Shown: positions 51,701-59,664, numbered from the stretch's first letter. The stretch is 59,664 nucleotides of DNA from a virus (IMGVR_UViG_3300010885_014317:1-59664); one strand, 5' to 3'. Program-made: numbers and translations. Notes: generated by a model not told the origin, from the sequence alone.

Positions 51701-53160
51701 CCCACGTTTGGATTGTTAGTAGGTGCGACCCTTGTGGCAGTAGAAGTGCCGTTGGCAGGATTATTGGTGACTTGAGTGCTCGCCGTTTTGTCACCAAAAC
51801 CAAGTGCTTCTTTGGCATCTTTCCAAGGAGAAAATTTAGGGTCCTTGTAAAGCTCATAGCCTTTAAGTGCACCAGATACCGCCTTTTCAGCGTTAATTGT
51901 AGGCTCGCGCTTAGGTGGGGGCGTATGAGGCGAAATAGTTTTACCGCCGCCAATTTTTTCTGACGGAATGGCAAGACCAATCGGCTTTTGGCCTTTTTGG
52001 CCCATCCCCGGCAAAAATCCCTGCTGGGCAGCGAGGATGGAACCAAAATCAATAGGCTCATATACGGAGCTACCGCCAGCATACCCGCCACGAGCGAAAT
52101 CGCCCGCCCGCAAAACTGCGCCGCCCAAGCTGTTATCATTCTGTGGTGTCACAATTTTATGGTCGTTGACATCCATGACGAGGCCGGGGGCATTCTTTTC
52201 AATGTCCTGCGCCATTGGACCGACACGTTTCGGACCCATTGGCTCGCCATTTTTCTTGGCCCGTTTGACATCGTCTTTATAGTCATAAGCATAAAGACCA
52301 TCACCAAGGCTCTTGATGTTGGTTTTTTCACGCTCGTCAGAGAAGAATGCCGATGGTTGACCTGTTTGAGTGGTCGAACCTGACAAGGCACCCGTGCCAG
52401 TAGCGATGTTGGCAAGGAACTGCGAAACTTGGAATGGATAACCACGTTCTTGCAGAAACTGCTGATAGTTTGCCGTAAGATCGGCCTGTTGTGTCTGCTG
52501 TGGCAACGTGCCAGCCGCCATCTGGGCCTGTGCCGACTGAAGAGCAGATTGCTGTGCACTGGTGCCAAGAGCACCAATCTGTGCGCCAGCCTGAAGCTGA
52601 CGATTTAAGTCCTGCCCAATGATACCCTGTTGGCCTTGGGCTGTCTGAACCGCAGTGTTATAGCCCTGCTGGTAGATTGGAGCCAATGCTTGAGCCGTAC
52701 CAAGGGTTTGCTGACGGGACAGGTTTGCTCGCTCAAGGCCAGCACGGTCGCCGCCAAAAGCCCCTGACATGATCTGCTTACCGGCCAAAGCCGAGCGTTC
52801 TTGACCCTGTTGCTGTTGAAGAGCCTGAAAGGTTGGTGCTGCAACGGCCTGTGTAAATGGGTTTTGATAATACCCAATTTGGTTCTGTGACAGAGGACCA
52901 ACGGGTTGAGCTGCACCAAGTGTCATACCAGCAGACGCACCATAGAATGGGTCTGTCATGCCCTGCGTATTCATGACATTTTGGATGCCGGTATTTTGTT
53001 CTGGTGTCAGACCAGCAACAAATTGACCGCCATACCTTTGAAATGGCGTGGCTGCGACATCCTCGGCACGAGCGTTGACCGCATTATACCGAGCAAGTAC
53101 CTCGGGCGGGATTGTAGTTTGTTGGACAGTTGTCCCGCCTTTGCCGCCACCGCCACCCAT
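48796..53160 (-). CDS. Giant virion protein with S74-like and lytic transglycosylase domains
   Basis: 1454 residues from the ATG at 53160 (CGGAGTGA upstream). Residues 1-270 are Gln/Ala-rich. Residues ~277-340 ('SDEREKTNIKSLGDGLYAYD' ... 'GPMAQDIEKNAPGLV') resemble an S74 intramolecular chaperone segment, which normally sits at the C-terminus of fibres. Glycine-rich hydrophobic stretch ~690-725 ('GSLIGAGIGTMFMPGAGTML'). Residues ~777-920 are a soluble-transglycosylase domain: 'AAGAESSFNPRAVNP' with catalytic Glu, 'ATGLLQIKPDTYSWAG', 'NTYLAHFLGHRGAKWAL'. The long helical C-terminal part is uncharacterised. It probably opens peptidoglycan during entry. Confidence 0.8.
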   Translation of the reverse strand: MGGGGGKGGTTVQQTTIPPEVLARYNAVNARAEDVAATPFQRYGGQFVAGLTPEQNTGIQNVMNTQGMTDPFYGASAGMTLGAAQPVGPLSQNQIGYYQNPFTQAVAAPTFQALQQQQGQERSALAGKQIMSGAFGGDRAGLERANLSRQQTLGTAQALAPIYQQGYNTAVQTAQGQQGIIGQDLNRQLQAGAQIGALGTSAQQSALQSAQAQMAAGTLPQQTQQADLTANYQQFLQERGYPFQVSQFLANIATGTGALSGSTTQTGQPSAFFSDEREKTNIKSLGDGLYAYDYKDDVKRAKKNGEPMGPKRVGPMAQDIEKNAPGLVMDVNDHKIVTPQNDNSLGGAVLRAGDFARGGYAGGSSVYEPIDFGSILAAQQGFLPGMGQKGQKPIGLAIPSEKIGGGKTISPHTPPPKREPTINAEKAVSGALKGYELYKDPKFSPWKDAKEALGFGDKTASTQVTNNPANGTSTATRVAPTNNPNVGVKTQQRADIPSERATPVAFKGSGDNVPPDVAAAQAILRERIQNREQAQAQAQAQQQPQPEAPQPPLNAIRQNDQAFTRVAGGPEDQSLGDAAKNLTDGMDQPLGQLAMLNASFDTGSDFGGGGGGEFFGDGGGGGGFGGDFGTFAAKRGGVVPRGHYAGKGFVTPGYDPEVNPNDIMDTTVENGQQDTASLKAEQKSLEHQAPKESKDNTGSSIGSLIGAGIGTMFMPGAGTMLGSMAGGLAGSMFREGGLVREHHAGNDGNVVDPDRAAIIDSIRQGAEAEGAPELTDYLTKAAGAESSFNPRAVNPNTKATGLLQIKPDTYSWAGGEGDATDPVNNARAGAKLTKWNREQLQKYGHEPTEGNTYLAHFLGHRGAKWALDNPDRPLAETHPGWEKVAAANNIPGIADWTGKDAADWADAKINGKAPPEGSRRPGVKQTDYSGSSPQFASLGDVARSVLPESVPTSENFWVPTLSFLGGMLASPSPKLLGAVGSGLVSGVQGYSGLRQQQQEDIKNIMSIVDKQYKRSYNEDTGEFEFTDRFGAKVSPSDAQVGVARLILGQGLDPRTYGIPAEAVAKAKSLMSGTAKTADASTKVATDLAKTINAPAAKTTTQPQEGVVKEQPTVAPVPTEEELLNMSKLEQIKTITSNPELRKQYGLKDSDDIVAMDGQMQKLQRAIKVYGDSGDSAAQDAAVKRYEILKQKRDQTIERATNILTSKSEQYAKDTMKSLDDFDSKRAERSNTFDSERSRMIQLSSILSQTATGNPKQFMGLLSQWLKEAGVPTDAIKDAENAGLDQITKLVNDRIYATMTAQNLIRAPASVATGLSKTQPNVAAVPGATKPLVARILAEMEISRERDQAYASGKDPVTGKPYYGTNPRRFEERYNNQSDQQKKLDTKIAKYLTELPDPKGVTPEDKKNWYTTWGQYGYDPTVAVQSRAGQSAAPVSGQTSTGVPFSTDVPFKVVQ

Positions 53161-53164
53161 GCTG

Positions 53165-53656
53165 TCACTCCGCTGCCGTTCGCACGGAACCTGTGCGACC
53201 ATTATAGAGGAAGAACGCCCCTGTTTGATCCCCAAACTGGCGTTCGTATAATCGGACCTTAGCCCGCGTCCTGTCGTTGGAAAGAACCCCGATTAAGAGC
53301 GGAACTTCCAACATTACTGACGCACGCTTGGCAAACTCACATAGCCGCCTAGCCCTGCCCCCCTTGGCGCTGCGGTAGTCAGGATGGATGAAAATTGCCT
53401 TTTCCTCCAGAAGCCTGTCATCAGAATACCATACATCTGCAACTCTGAGTAGGATGCCGCCTTCAAGTTTTCCCGGCTCCCCAATTATTCCCATAATGCC
53501 ATTATCCAAGTTTAGGGCAGACCAAATTTGCCCTAAAAGCTTTACCGGATTTGGGTTAGCAAACCCGTTTTCTGAGCAAGCGGCCAAAGCTAAATCCATA
53601 ATCTCATGAACTTCTTCCGGTTGCCCAATTCTAACACCAAGATCATCAAATTGCAT
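53165..53656 (-). CDS. GNAT acetyltransferase-like protein
   Basis: 163 residues. 'IMDLALAACSENGFANPNPV', 'GILLRVADVWYSDDRLLEEK', then the acetyl-CoA-binding stretch 'AIFIHPDYRSAKGGRARRLC' (V.P..R..G.G..L pattern, here RSAKGGRAR) and 'PLLIGVLSNDRTRAKVRLYE'. Substrate unknown. GNAT genes often sit next to the giant ejection protein in phages of this type. Confidence 0.8.
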   Translation of the reverse strand: MQFDDLGVRIGQPEEVHEIMDLALAACSENGFANPNPVKLLGQIWSALNLDNGIMGIIGEPGKLEGGILLRVADVWYSDDRLLEEKAIFIHPDYRSAKGGRARRLCEFAKRASVMLEVPLLIGVLSNDRTRAKVRLYERQFGDQTGAFFLYNGRTGSVRTAAE

Positions 53657-53666
53657 GGACTACCCC

Positions 53667-54239
53667 CTAGTCCTTTTTAGGACCCGGCAACTTTTGCAAG
53701 GTCTTAATCAGCTGTTTACGCATTTTCTTGACGAAATCATCAAGCTCGGCATGACCAACCTCAATATCGCCTTTTCCGATGGCTGTGACAACTTCTGGTG
53801 GAATGACATATTCTCCACCCGCTGCCACGATTGGCACCTTTGGACCTGAACTCCCACCACCTCTAGCATAAGCCTGTGGGGCATTTCCATATTTCTCAAG
53901 GCCAGCATCAAGGATTCGGAATCCAGCTTCCGTATTTCCTTCGCCCATAGATGACACAATGTCAGCCGGTATGACATACGCACCAGAAGGAACGTGCATC
54001 GGCAGGTGGTCAGTCCTGCCAGAAACAGGGCTTCTGATAGCGCCAATATGGGACTGCGGGCTTTGTCCACGCATCATAAAAGCAGGTGCTTCACCGCCAA
54101 AAGCCCGTTTGGCACGGGCAGCGTCACGAACAGTTTTCAAAGCAATAGCAATGGCTTGCTTCTGAGGACGACCAGAATGAACCAGCTCGCTGATATTGGA
54201 ACTAATAGTCTTTTGGGAAGAACCTTTTTTCAGTGGCAT
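53667..54239 (-). CDS. Virion-region protein with KQAIAIAL segment and GG motif
   Basis: 190 residues. N-terminal 'SGRPQKQAIAIALKTVRDAA' is a common start in small phage basic proteins. It has two repeats of a 'PMHVPSGAYVIPADIVSSMG' / 'PIVAAGGEYVIPPEVVTAIG' unit, each followed by 'GNTEAG' or 'GDIEVG', so an internal duplication. 'YARGGGSSGP' carries the GG motif. Function unknown. Confidence 0.65.
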   Translation of the reverse strand: MPLKKGSSQKTISSNISELVHSGRPQKQAIAIALKTVRDAARAKRAFGGEAPAFMMRGQSPQSHIGAIRSPVSGRTDHLPMHVPSGAYVIPADIVSSMGEGNTEAGFRILDAGLEKYGNAPQAYARGGGSSGPKVPIVAAGGEYVIPPEVVTAIGKGDIEVGHAELDDFVKKMRKQLIKTLQKLPGPKKD

Positions 54240-54242
54240 GAT

Positions 54243-54599
54243 TTACCCCGGAGTGTAGGTGACGTTAACGGACTGTCCAGTCCCCGGAACGATTGTCAGG
54301 CCGTTCGTAAATACCATTCCCACAGGATAAATACCGACAGTGTTGGGTGTCGCACAGAGAGCATTTGTTGCCGCTGGGGCAACTGTGGCAGAGGCGTTAT
54401 TGATCAACCCCGAGGTAGAACCCGCTACAACAACCGTATATCTGACCAAATAGCCCGAGCCACTAAAGACGATGGTACTGCCCGTAACAGTAGCAGACGT
54501 TACCGTACCCTGACCCCGCAAATTAGATTGCGATAGGCCGTTGATAGCCACAACGCCGTTCTTTTGGGTAGTGAGGATGTCACTAAGAGACGCTGTCAT
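54243..54599 (-). CDS. Small virion protein
   Basis: 118 residues, 'MTASLSDILTTQKNGVVAIN', 'SGYLVRYTVVVAGSTSGLIN', 'LCATPNTVGIYPVGMVFTNG', beta-rich, ending 'VNVTYTPG'. 'TTQKNGVVAING....' is a recurrent start in phage tail-base proteins. Overlaps the gp10-like gene by one base. Function unknown. Confidence 0.65.
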   Translation of the reverse strand: MTASLSDILTTQKNGVVAINGLSQSNLRGQGTVTSATVTGSTIVFSGSGYLVRYTVVVAGSTSGLINNASATVAPAATNALCATPNTVGIYPVGMVFTNGLTIVPGTGQSVNVTYTPG

Positions 54600-56689
54600 C
54601 AGAATTTCCCGTCCTGCTGAACTCTGTAGCGCGTATTACCCAGACGCCAGAATGAGCCGATGTCTTGGCTTTCCATCTTGATAGATACCAACCGGCCTCT
54701 AAAACGCGGCGTAATGTAAGTCGTGTTTTGGGTCATGGTATATGGCCCATAAGTAACGGGCGTTTGACCAGCAAAATCGGTAGTATAGAAAGTTAATTTG
54801 ACGTTTGCGTTCTGCGTCCCGCCATAATAACCCCACTTCATATCCGGCCAAACTTGATCAACAAACATCTTGTTTTCGGCTTCTGTGATTGCAAAATAAC
54901 CCGTTTGGAAAGACGAATACATTGGCGTTCCATCGGCGTCCGTAGATGTCTCATGCTGATATAGATATGTGTTTGTACCAGCACCAATTGGCGGTCCAAG
55001 AACCGATTCATTGATCCAAGCGGTGCGGGCTACATATGGGTTCTCGGTGGTATTCTCACCAAAATCCCATTGATCTAAACCTATATTATATTTCACATAG
55101 GCATTAATTTCACCGCCATTACCTTTGGTCGGGTAATACCAAGAAACTTCATTAAATCGGCTGTTAGCAGCAAACCTGATTTTATCAAGGTTTGTTGTGT
55201 CTAAATCTTGGAAAATTACGTCCCAAACGGAACAACGGAATGGTTCAACGCCATTGCCGGAAAGGCGGTAAAATTGGCTTTGACCCATCCAATAGACAAC
55301 CCCGCCCATAGAGCCAGCCGCCTTGCGTCCAATCAAACCACAGCCCGTGCCAAGTTCGTTGAACTGATAGACATATGGAGGACCAGCATATTGCATGGCC
55401 CAACAACCAAGATCGGTCCAAATTAGAGCTTGCTGACCAGCTTGGATGCCTTGAACAATACGTGACCCTTTGGGGATACGATAACTGCCAGCTTGATTGG
55501 TAAGGGATGCAATCCATTGGTTGTAGTCATTGACATCGCACCAACGAATTAACAAAGGATCAACAATACCATTTGTGGTTGACCCAAAAGCAATAATCTG
55601 CCGCTGCGGCATAGCTAGAAACATACCTTCATTTACAGAAGGTGCTTCTGAAATAGGAACGGCAATAGGGTTTCCGTTAGTTGGAGACCATTGGAAAATA
55701 GGCCCATTGAGAGGACATGAAAGAAAGATTTCGCCCCAATTATCTAATGTCCAATCAACAGCATTAATTGGTGTTCCAGATGAAGCTGTTGTGCTAATGC
55801 CAGTACCATATCCACCAGCGCCATATGGGCCACCGCCGTAACCCTTAGCTGGGGGTGTTGGTCCAATACCACGATAATAAACGTAGTGTGCGCTACCAGA
55901 GTTTTGGGAACCAGTTGTGCTTGATGTTGCGCTGTTGCCAGCAGAAATAATAAACACATTAGCAGACGTAACGCTGGCAACAATATAATTGCCATAGATA
56001 GTTACGCCGCCAACTATGGTGGCAACTAATGCTGGATAAGTATCACCAGCAACATAGCCATGATTATTAAGTGTGACAGAAACCAGACCACTAAGATTAG
56101 TTGTTGCATAGCTGGCAACCGCTCCTCCGGTAGTTACCGTTGACGTTGCTAGTGCGGGATTGCCAAGCACATCCTTTGCATAAATATAATAAGTATTGGC
56201 CGCAGGAACCGCATAGCACTGGTACTGTCCAAACAGCACAAGGCCACCAACGCTGATCTGCGTTTGAATATCAACCACATCATAATTGTTAATTGTACGG
56301 CCTGTATCGGTAACGGTAATCTTATCACTACCAGAAACGGTACTTACGCTAACCGCAACATTCACGGTTGTTTTCTGAGGCGTAATATCGCTAAGGCCCC
56401 CCGAAACAATTACAGCCAAAGCGTTGCCGCCACCCGCAGCTACGCCTTCGGCACCAACACCAAGATAAGAGTTGCCGTTAGTGTCTTCCCATGCCCAAAG
56501 GCAACGGACAATTGAGCCAATTGTGCTGCCAAAATACTTTGTCCAGCCGCCTAACTTTTGAACAAGGCCACCAAGTGTTCGATCAGGGATAAACCTGATC
56601 AATTGGCTATAGGAAATAGCCGCCTCATTAAGAGCCGGTGTCCTATTTTGGTCTACACCGGGAATAAGTTTAAATGCCGCATGAGGCAT
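54599..56689 (-). CDS. Tail-base stabilisation protein (P22 gp10-like)
   Basis: 696 residues. 'LIPGVDQNRTPALNEAAIS', 'SQLIRFIPDRTLGGLVQKLG', GWTKYFGS is the characteristic start of large phage tail-base/stabilisation proteins; the middle is beta-rich repeats of FCCH-like type (about residues 90-260, 'LNNHGYVAGDTYPALVATIV'). 'AMQYAGPPYVYQFNELGTGC' and 'VYWMGQSQFYRLSGNGVEPF' follow near 410-470 as a beta-propeller-like part. It resembles P22 gp10, which closes the tail needle channel. Pattern-based. Confidence 0.65.
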   Translation of the reverse strand: MPHAAFKLIPGVDQNRTPALNEAAISYSQLIRFIPDRTLGGLVQKLGGWTKYFGSTIGSIVRCLWAWEDTNGNSYLGVGAEGVAAGGGNALAVIVSGGLSDITPQKTTVNVAVSVSTVSGSDKITVTDTGRTINNYDVVDIQTQISVGGLVLFGQYQCYAVPAANTYYIYAKDVLGNPALATSTVTTGGAVASYATTNLSGLVSVTLNNHGYVAGDTYPALVATIVGGVTIYGNYIVASVTSANVFIISAGNSATSSTTGSQNSGSAHYVYYRGIGPTPPAKGYGGGPYGAGGYGTGISTTASSGTPINAVDWTLDNWGEIFLSCPLNGPIFQWSPTNGNPIAVPISEAPSVNEGMFLAMPQRQIIAFGSTTNGIVDPLLIRWCDVNDYNQWIASLTNQAGSYRIPKGSRIVQGIQAGQQALIWTDLGCWAMQYAGPPYVYQFNELGTGCGLIGRKAAGSMGGVVYWMGQSQFYRLSGNGVEPFRCSVWDVIFQDLDTTNLDKIRFAANSRFNEVSWYYPTKGNGGEINAYVKYNIGLDQWDFGENTTENPYVARTAWINESVLGPPIGAGTNTYLYQHETSTDADGTPMYSSFQTGYFAITEAENKMFVDQVWPDMKWGYYGGTQNANVKLTFYTTDFAGQTPVTYGPYTMTQNTTYITPRFRGRLVSIKMESQDIGSFWRLGNTRYRVQQDGKF

Positions 56690-56692
56690 GGA

Positions 56693-57484
56693 TTACCTCG
56701 TTGGTGTGGCAACAGTGGCGGGGGACTGCGATGACCAACCCGAAGCATCAAACTTCTTGCGGGCCTCTTCAACAACAGCACTCTTTAACAGAGCTTGATA
56801 CTGGCTCTCATAACTTTGCGCCATTTGCGGGTCATCACTTTGGCGTCCAAAGTTACGCTGGTAGGCACTGATATAAATCATGGAGGCCATGATAAATATA
56901 TCCGGCAAGTAAAGGCTGATAAATGTCGTTGTATTAGATACGGACAAGCTATTTGGCCGATAAGTGCCTACAACCTCAACGGGATAGGCTTGATCTGGTA
57001 CAGGGCCGACAAAAAACAAAGTCTCGTTAAATGGAACAAAATATTCCGGTTTCCCCCTATTGGCGGTAAGGGAAGACCCATAAACAGCATCTAAGAACTC
57101 TTTTGTTGTAGGCAGAAGCGGAGTTCTGACACAAGCATCTGGGTTTGTGGTAGTTGCGGCATTGCCACTGGCGTCAGTCAAAAGGTTAATTTGCTCACTG
57201 ACAACAAAAGTGCCTTCCGATGCAGCGTTATTAGACGAAAGGTTAATGTTAAACGACAAATTCCTGTTTCCCGGCGTTAAGACAAAGCTGGTGCCGTGCA
57301 GGGACGTTGAGGTAAACATGAAGTCAATGTCACGATACATGCGGTTTTCCGCGTAAGTGATCATCTGAGGCAAAATAATTAGAAAATCAGGGTTAGTTGT
57401 TTCCACAACCGCCATTGTCGCGATTTGTTGAATGTAACTGGTCGTACCAGATACTGTGCCATTGTAACTGAGGCCGGTGGTCAT
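56693..57484 (-). CDS. Neck/tail accessory protein
   Basis: 263 residues. 'SYIQQIATMAVVETTNPDFL', 'ILPQMITYAENRMYRDIDFM', 'FVLTPGNRNLSFN', 'LYLPDIFIMASMIYISAYQR', 'MAQSYESQYQALLKSAVVEE'. Helical ends and a central beta domain, the general plan of head-tail connector proteins. A distant gp4-like/gp26-like relationship is possible. Encoded just after the endolysin on the minus strand. Confidence 0.6.
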   Translation of the reverse strand: MTTGLSYNGTVSGTTSYIQQIATMAVVETTNPDFLIILPQMITYAENRMYRDIDFMFTSTSLHGTSFVLTPGNRNLSFNINLSSNNAASEGTFVVSEQINLLTDASGNAATTTNPDACVRTPLLPTTKEFLDAVYGSSLTANRGKPEYFVPFNETLFFVGPVPDQAYPVEVVGTYRPNSLSVSNTTTFISLYLPDIFIMASMIYISAYQRNFGRQSDDPQMAQSYESQYQALLKSAVVEEARKKFDASGWSSQSPATVATPTR

Positions 57485-57518
57485 GTCAGAAGCTCCACTA
57501 TCCCCTCTTATACCACGA

Positions 57519-58037
57519 TTAGGCCACCTTAGTCATCTCTAAGGCTTTGGCTTTTACTTCCTCTACACGGCGACCCCAGCCTTTGCCAAAAGTATCCCAA
57601 GTCGGGAGCTTTTTGAGGAACTCAAGCCGCATGTCACAGATGGCATCAACCGTTTGTTCTGGGTCACAGGACTGGATTGCATCCATTGATTTGGGGCCGA
57701 TGACACCGTCATCAGGTACACCAGCGATTCGCTGTAAATACTTAGCGGCCCTGCCGGTGCCGGAATTGACGGCCAAATCGTAAGCGGCGTAGTCAACACC
57801 AATCGGAAGCTGATCGCCCTTGATTTTGTCCCAATAGTTCTTTTTATACAATGGCTTAACAAGTTCTGGGGTTAACGCCCGCATCGCTGCTTCGTCAACT
57901 TCATGACCGACAAACTCTTCCCAAACCTTCTTGGTCACGCCAAGATTTGTCATGCCGCCCGGGTCTTTAGGGTTATTGACATAGCCGCCCTCGTGCTTGA
58001 GGACCATTTGAAATGACTGTTCCCAGTTCTCGTTCAT
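57519..58037 (-). CDS. Endolysin, GH108-type muramidase
   Basis: 172 residues. 'MVLKHEGGYVNNPKDPGG', MTNLGVTKKVWEEF is the GH108 catalytic core with the catalytic Glu at 16 in HEGGY. The C-terminal 'QRIAGVPDDGVIGPKSMDAI' and 'MRLEFLKKLPTWDTFGKGWG' is the PG_binding_3-type half. It hydrolyses peptidoglycan for lysis. Its start overlaps the holin stop by four bases. No signal peptide, so it needs the holin for export. Confidence 0.92.
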   Translation of the reverse strand: MNENWEQSFQMVLKHEGGYVNNPKDPGGMTNLGVTKKVWEEFVGHEVDEAAMRALTPELVKPLYKKNYWDKIKGDQLPIGVDYAAYDLAVNSGTGRAAKYLQRIAGVPDDGVIGPKSMDAIQSCDPEQTVDAICDMRLEFLKKLPTWDTFGKGWGRRVEEVKAKALEMTKVA

Positions 58038-58555
58038 TTGCTACCCTTGCTAATCAGTTCGTCCTTAGCCTTAGAGCTGGACGAAGACCCAAAATAATAG
58101 GCAATTACGCCCGTAAACGCCGTCTGCAAAGCGCCAAGCATCAAAAGAAGGGCTTCGTTGCCGTTTTTTGGAACGCCGTAAACAAACATCCAGAACAGGC
58201 AACCGAAGAAACCAAGCGTAATACCAGCCGCCAAAATCTTGGGCGTGTGATCCTTAACTGTCATTTCCCGTTTTCTGGCACTGTCACGGTCCCCAGAGGA
58301 AATGCGTTCAAGGTCAATCTCTAGTTCCTTCATACGGACCTTAAAGTCAGCGTCGATCTGTTTGACGTTGGCAAGTTGTTCCGGTGTGGCGCTACCGAGA
58401 GCCTTTACCAAGTCTTCTTCCGTACCTTCTTCGTTGCCCAGCAGGACATTTGACAGGGTTTTTACGGCAAGACCTGCCATGGGACCACCCAAAGCAGTTG
58501 CCAATGTTGGTGCAAGTTGACCCAAAAGAGGGCCAAAACTCTTCAGCAAATCCAT
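58034..58555 (-). CDS. Holin (3TM/GTA-type)
   Basis: 173 residues. N-terminal hydrophobic/amphipathic 'GPMAGLAVKTLSNVLLG', charged middle helix 'RMKELEIDLERISSGDRDSA', then two clear membrane spans 'ILAAGITLGFFGCLFWMFVY' and 'ALLLMLGALQTAFTGVIAYY', followed by FGSSSSSKAKDELI. The 'YFGSS.SS..K' ending after the last helix is characteristic of the holin family linked to gene-transfer-agent release. Coupled to the endolysin. Confidence 0.88.
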   Translation of the reverse strand: MDLLKSFGPLLGQLAPTLATALGGPMAGLAVKTLSNVLLGNEEGTEEDLVKALGSATPEQLANVKQIDADFKVRMKELEIDLERISSGDRDSARKREMTVKDHTPKILAAGITLGFFGCLFWMFVYGVPKNGNEALLLMLGALQTAFTGVIAYYFGSSSSSKAKDELISKGSK

Positions 58556-58556
58556 T

Positions 58557-58766
58557 TTAGCCTCCTACGTTAGCCGGGATACAAATTCCTCGAATGGCGA
58601 GATTGTACGAATAGCCCCGCCTATGCGTTTCTTTAAGATCAACCAAAGCCTTCTGACACGTCGTTTCATCTTGCATCACCATGATTGGCATAAAATACAT
58701 AACGCTGGCCGTTTGGACATCCAACATCCATGCAATCAAAACCACCTTTAAGGTGATTGGGTCCAT
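58557..58766 (-). CDS. Small protein of the lysis cassette
   Basis: 69 residues with an N-terminal hydrophobic segment ('ITLKVVLIAWMLDVQTASVM', YFMPIMVM) that could be a signal or membrane helix, then a short hydrophilic part with two Cys ('TTCQKAL', 'IRGICIPANVGG'). Located between holin and a small TM protein. A spanin-like or regulatory role is possible, but no lipobox is seen. Confidence 0.55.
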   Translation of the reverse strand: MDPITLKVVLIAWMLDVQTASVMYFMPIMVMQDETTCQKALVDLKETHRRGYSYNLAIRGICIPANVGG

Positions 58767-58987
58767 TATTTGTCAGCCTTTGCGTCCAACTTGTCGAATA
58801 TTTGCTTCAAAATAGCTTTGATCTCACCAATATCAGCCCGATAATCATCTTTTGCGACATATTCTTTAGGGAACTCAGCAATAGCGTCCTCTAACTTTTG
58901 AATTTTGCGGGTAGTGGAATTAAATACAAACATAGCCAAAAATGCTGCGACAGACATGACCGCGTTAAAAAGTTGTTGGGTATCCAT
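58766..58987 (-). CDS. Small membrane protein with coiled coil (lysis cassette)
   Basis: 73 residues from the ATG at 58987 (overlaps the glycosyltransferase stop as ATGA). N-terminal span 'QLFNAVMSVAAFLAMFVFNS', then charged coiled coil 'TTRKIQKLEDAIAEFPKEYV', 'DIGEIKAILKQIFDKLDAKA'. This layout suits a holin-modulator or an inner-membrane spanin subunit. Not assigned to a family. Confidence 0.6.
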   Translation of the reverse strand: MDTQQLFNAVMSVAAFLAMFVFNSTTRKIQKLEDAIAEFPKEYVAKDDYRADIGEIKAILKQIFDKLDAKADK

Positions 58988-59664
58988 CACGCGGCTTCCT
59001 CTAAAGACATCTCGCCAGAGATCCACTTTACATTACTTTCAAGCCGAATGTCAGTAGGTTCAAGCGCCAAAGCTATCTTGGCTTGCTCCAAAGCCTTGTC
59101 TTTGAGACCTAAATGCCACGCTCCAAGCGCCGCCAGATCATGTGGTTGTGCACCCCAGACTGCCGGATCGCAAGTGTAAACCATAGCCCTGTCAGTGATC
59201 CGAAGTGCCCGCATGGCATAAGCAAAGCACTCTTCCCAACGATGTTGCCGATACATCAGCATAGATAGCTCGCACCACGGCTCGCGGGTGTTCGGGGCCT
59301 CTGAAGCCGCCATCTGAAAAGCCTTTTCGGCCTCCTCGACATTGCCAATCTCTGAATAAGAGCGGCCCATGACACGATAGGCATAGCAACGCTCGTTCAT
59401 CCATGTGGCGCGTGGGAGGTTGAGGTAGCTTTTGCAAGCCTGAATGCTTTCAAGCCAGCGGCGATGAAATGACAATTCGCGGGCGTAATAGAAGGCATTG
59501 CGGGGACAGTCTGGGTCTTCCTGCACCGAAAGCTCAAGGAGGTCCATATACTGGCCCCTGCTTTTGGTCGGGTCCGGCATATGTACAGCCAGAAGCATGT
59601 CTGTTGATGCCCAAACTTCCGCGATACGGCCATCCGGGATCGGATACTCATGGCACGGGTGGTG
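58987..59664 (-). CDS. Glycosyltransferase, C-terminal part with TPR-like repeats (split gene)
   Basis: 225 residues, open at the window end. It begins 'HHPCHEYPIPDGRIAEVWAS', the conserved block that follows the GT-A core, then 'DPTKSRGQYMDLLELSVQED' and 'YYARELSFHRRWLESIQACK'. TPR-like helix pairs ('AYRVMGRSYSEIGNVEEAEK', 'KAFQMAASEAPNTREPW', 'YRQHRWEECFAYAMRALRI') continue to the end. The N-terminal part is at 1..379. An internal ATG at 59598 is only a shadow start. Confidence 0.85.
   Translation of the reverse strand, partial: HHPCHEYPIPDGRIAEVWASTDMLLAVHMPDPTKSRGQYMDLLELSVQEDPDCPRNAFYYARELSFHRRWLESIQACKSYLNLPRATWMNERCYAYRVMGRSYSEIGNVEEAEKAFQMAASEAPNTREPWCELSMLMYRQHRWEECFAYAMRALRITDRAMVYTCDPAVWGAQPHDLAALGAWHLGLKDKALEQAKIALALEPTDIRLESNVKWISGEMSLEEAA

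Overview
The window looks like a nearly complete genome of a tailed phage with a short-tailed (podovirus-like) build. The evidence is a P22-type portal, a large terminase, a co-chaperonin, P22 gp4/gp10-like tail-base proteins, several very large virion proteins of the ejection type, and no tape measure or major tail tube gene. The host is probably an alphaproteobacterium: the phage encodes a GcrA-family cell-cycle regulator, a family otherwise typical of Alphaproteobacteria, and carries a perfect parS site of the chromosomal type.

Layout. One glycosyltransferase gene is split between the two window ends, with its start at 379..1 on the minus strand and its end at 59664..58987 on the minus strand. 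The map is therefore circular or circularly permuted, and the two halves miss a short in-between segment. Read that way, all late genes form one minus-strand block: 21.6 kb down to 1, then 59.66 kb down to 43.09 kb. In order it encodes a DUF551-like protein, terminase large subunit, portal, lysine-rich and very large virion proteins, GroES-like protein, scaffold-like protein, capsid proteins, tail-base proteins, collagen-like fibre, glycosyltransferase, holin and endolysin cassette, gp10-like protein, two giant ejection-type proteins, and a fibre/adhesin cluster.

The early and accessory half, 21.7-43.09 kb, is mixed-strand. 21.7-25.9 kb (+) holds small regulators, including an RNA polymerase alpha-CTD-like protein, a Tat-signal protein, an amidotransferase-like protein and a metallophosphatase, and ends in a likely small RNA. 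26.0-30.5 kb is a GC-richer island. It contains the parS site, an Sf6-like small terminase on the minus strand, a divergent MoxR/CobS-type AAA+ ATPase operon with DUF7192-like and plasmid-type proteins, and at both edges a tandem array of palindromic repeats with an exact 19-bp period. 31.6-37.0 kb (-) holds primase, helicase, replication and control HTH proteins, an adenine methyltransferase and RusA. 37.1-43.09 kb (+) holds ERF annealing protein, YqaJ exonuclease, an SSB-tailed small protein, nucleases, GcrA and a GT32-like glycosyltransferase.

How it fits together. The 37.0 kb divergent promoter with its palindromic operator probably separates the leftward (primase, helicase) and rightward (recombination) early operons. 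A second divergent control region at 21.6 kb launches the late block leftward and a small-gene operon rightward. The most unusual features are parS, the paired 19-bp arrays, the repeated CTGACA-N3-TGTCAG operators, and a strong enrichment of the word TGTCA/TGACA in much of the sequence. No ParA/ParB, integrase, tRNA or CRISPR array was seen. All family assignments are from reading the sequence, without database searches.
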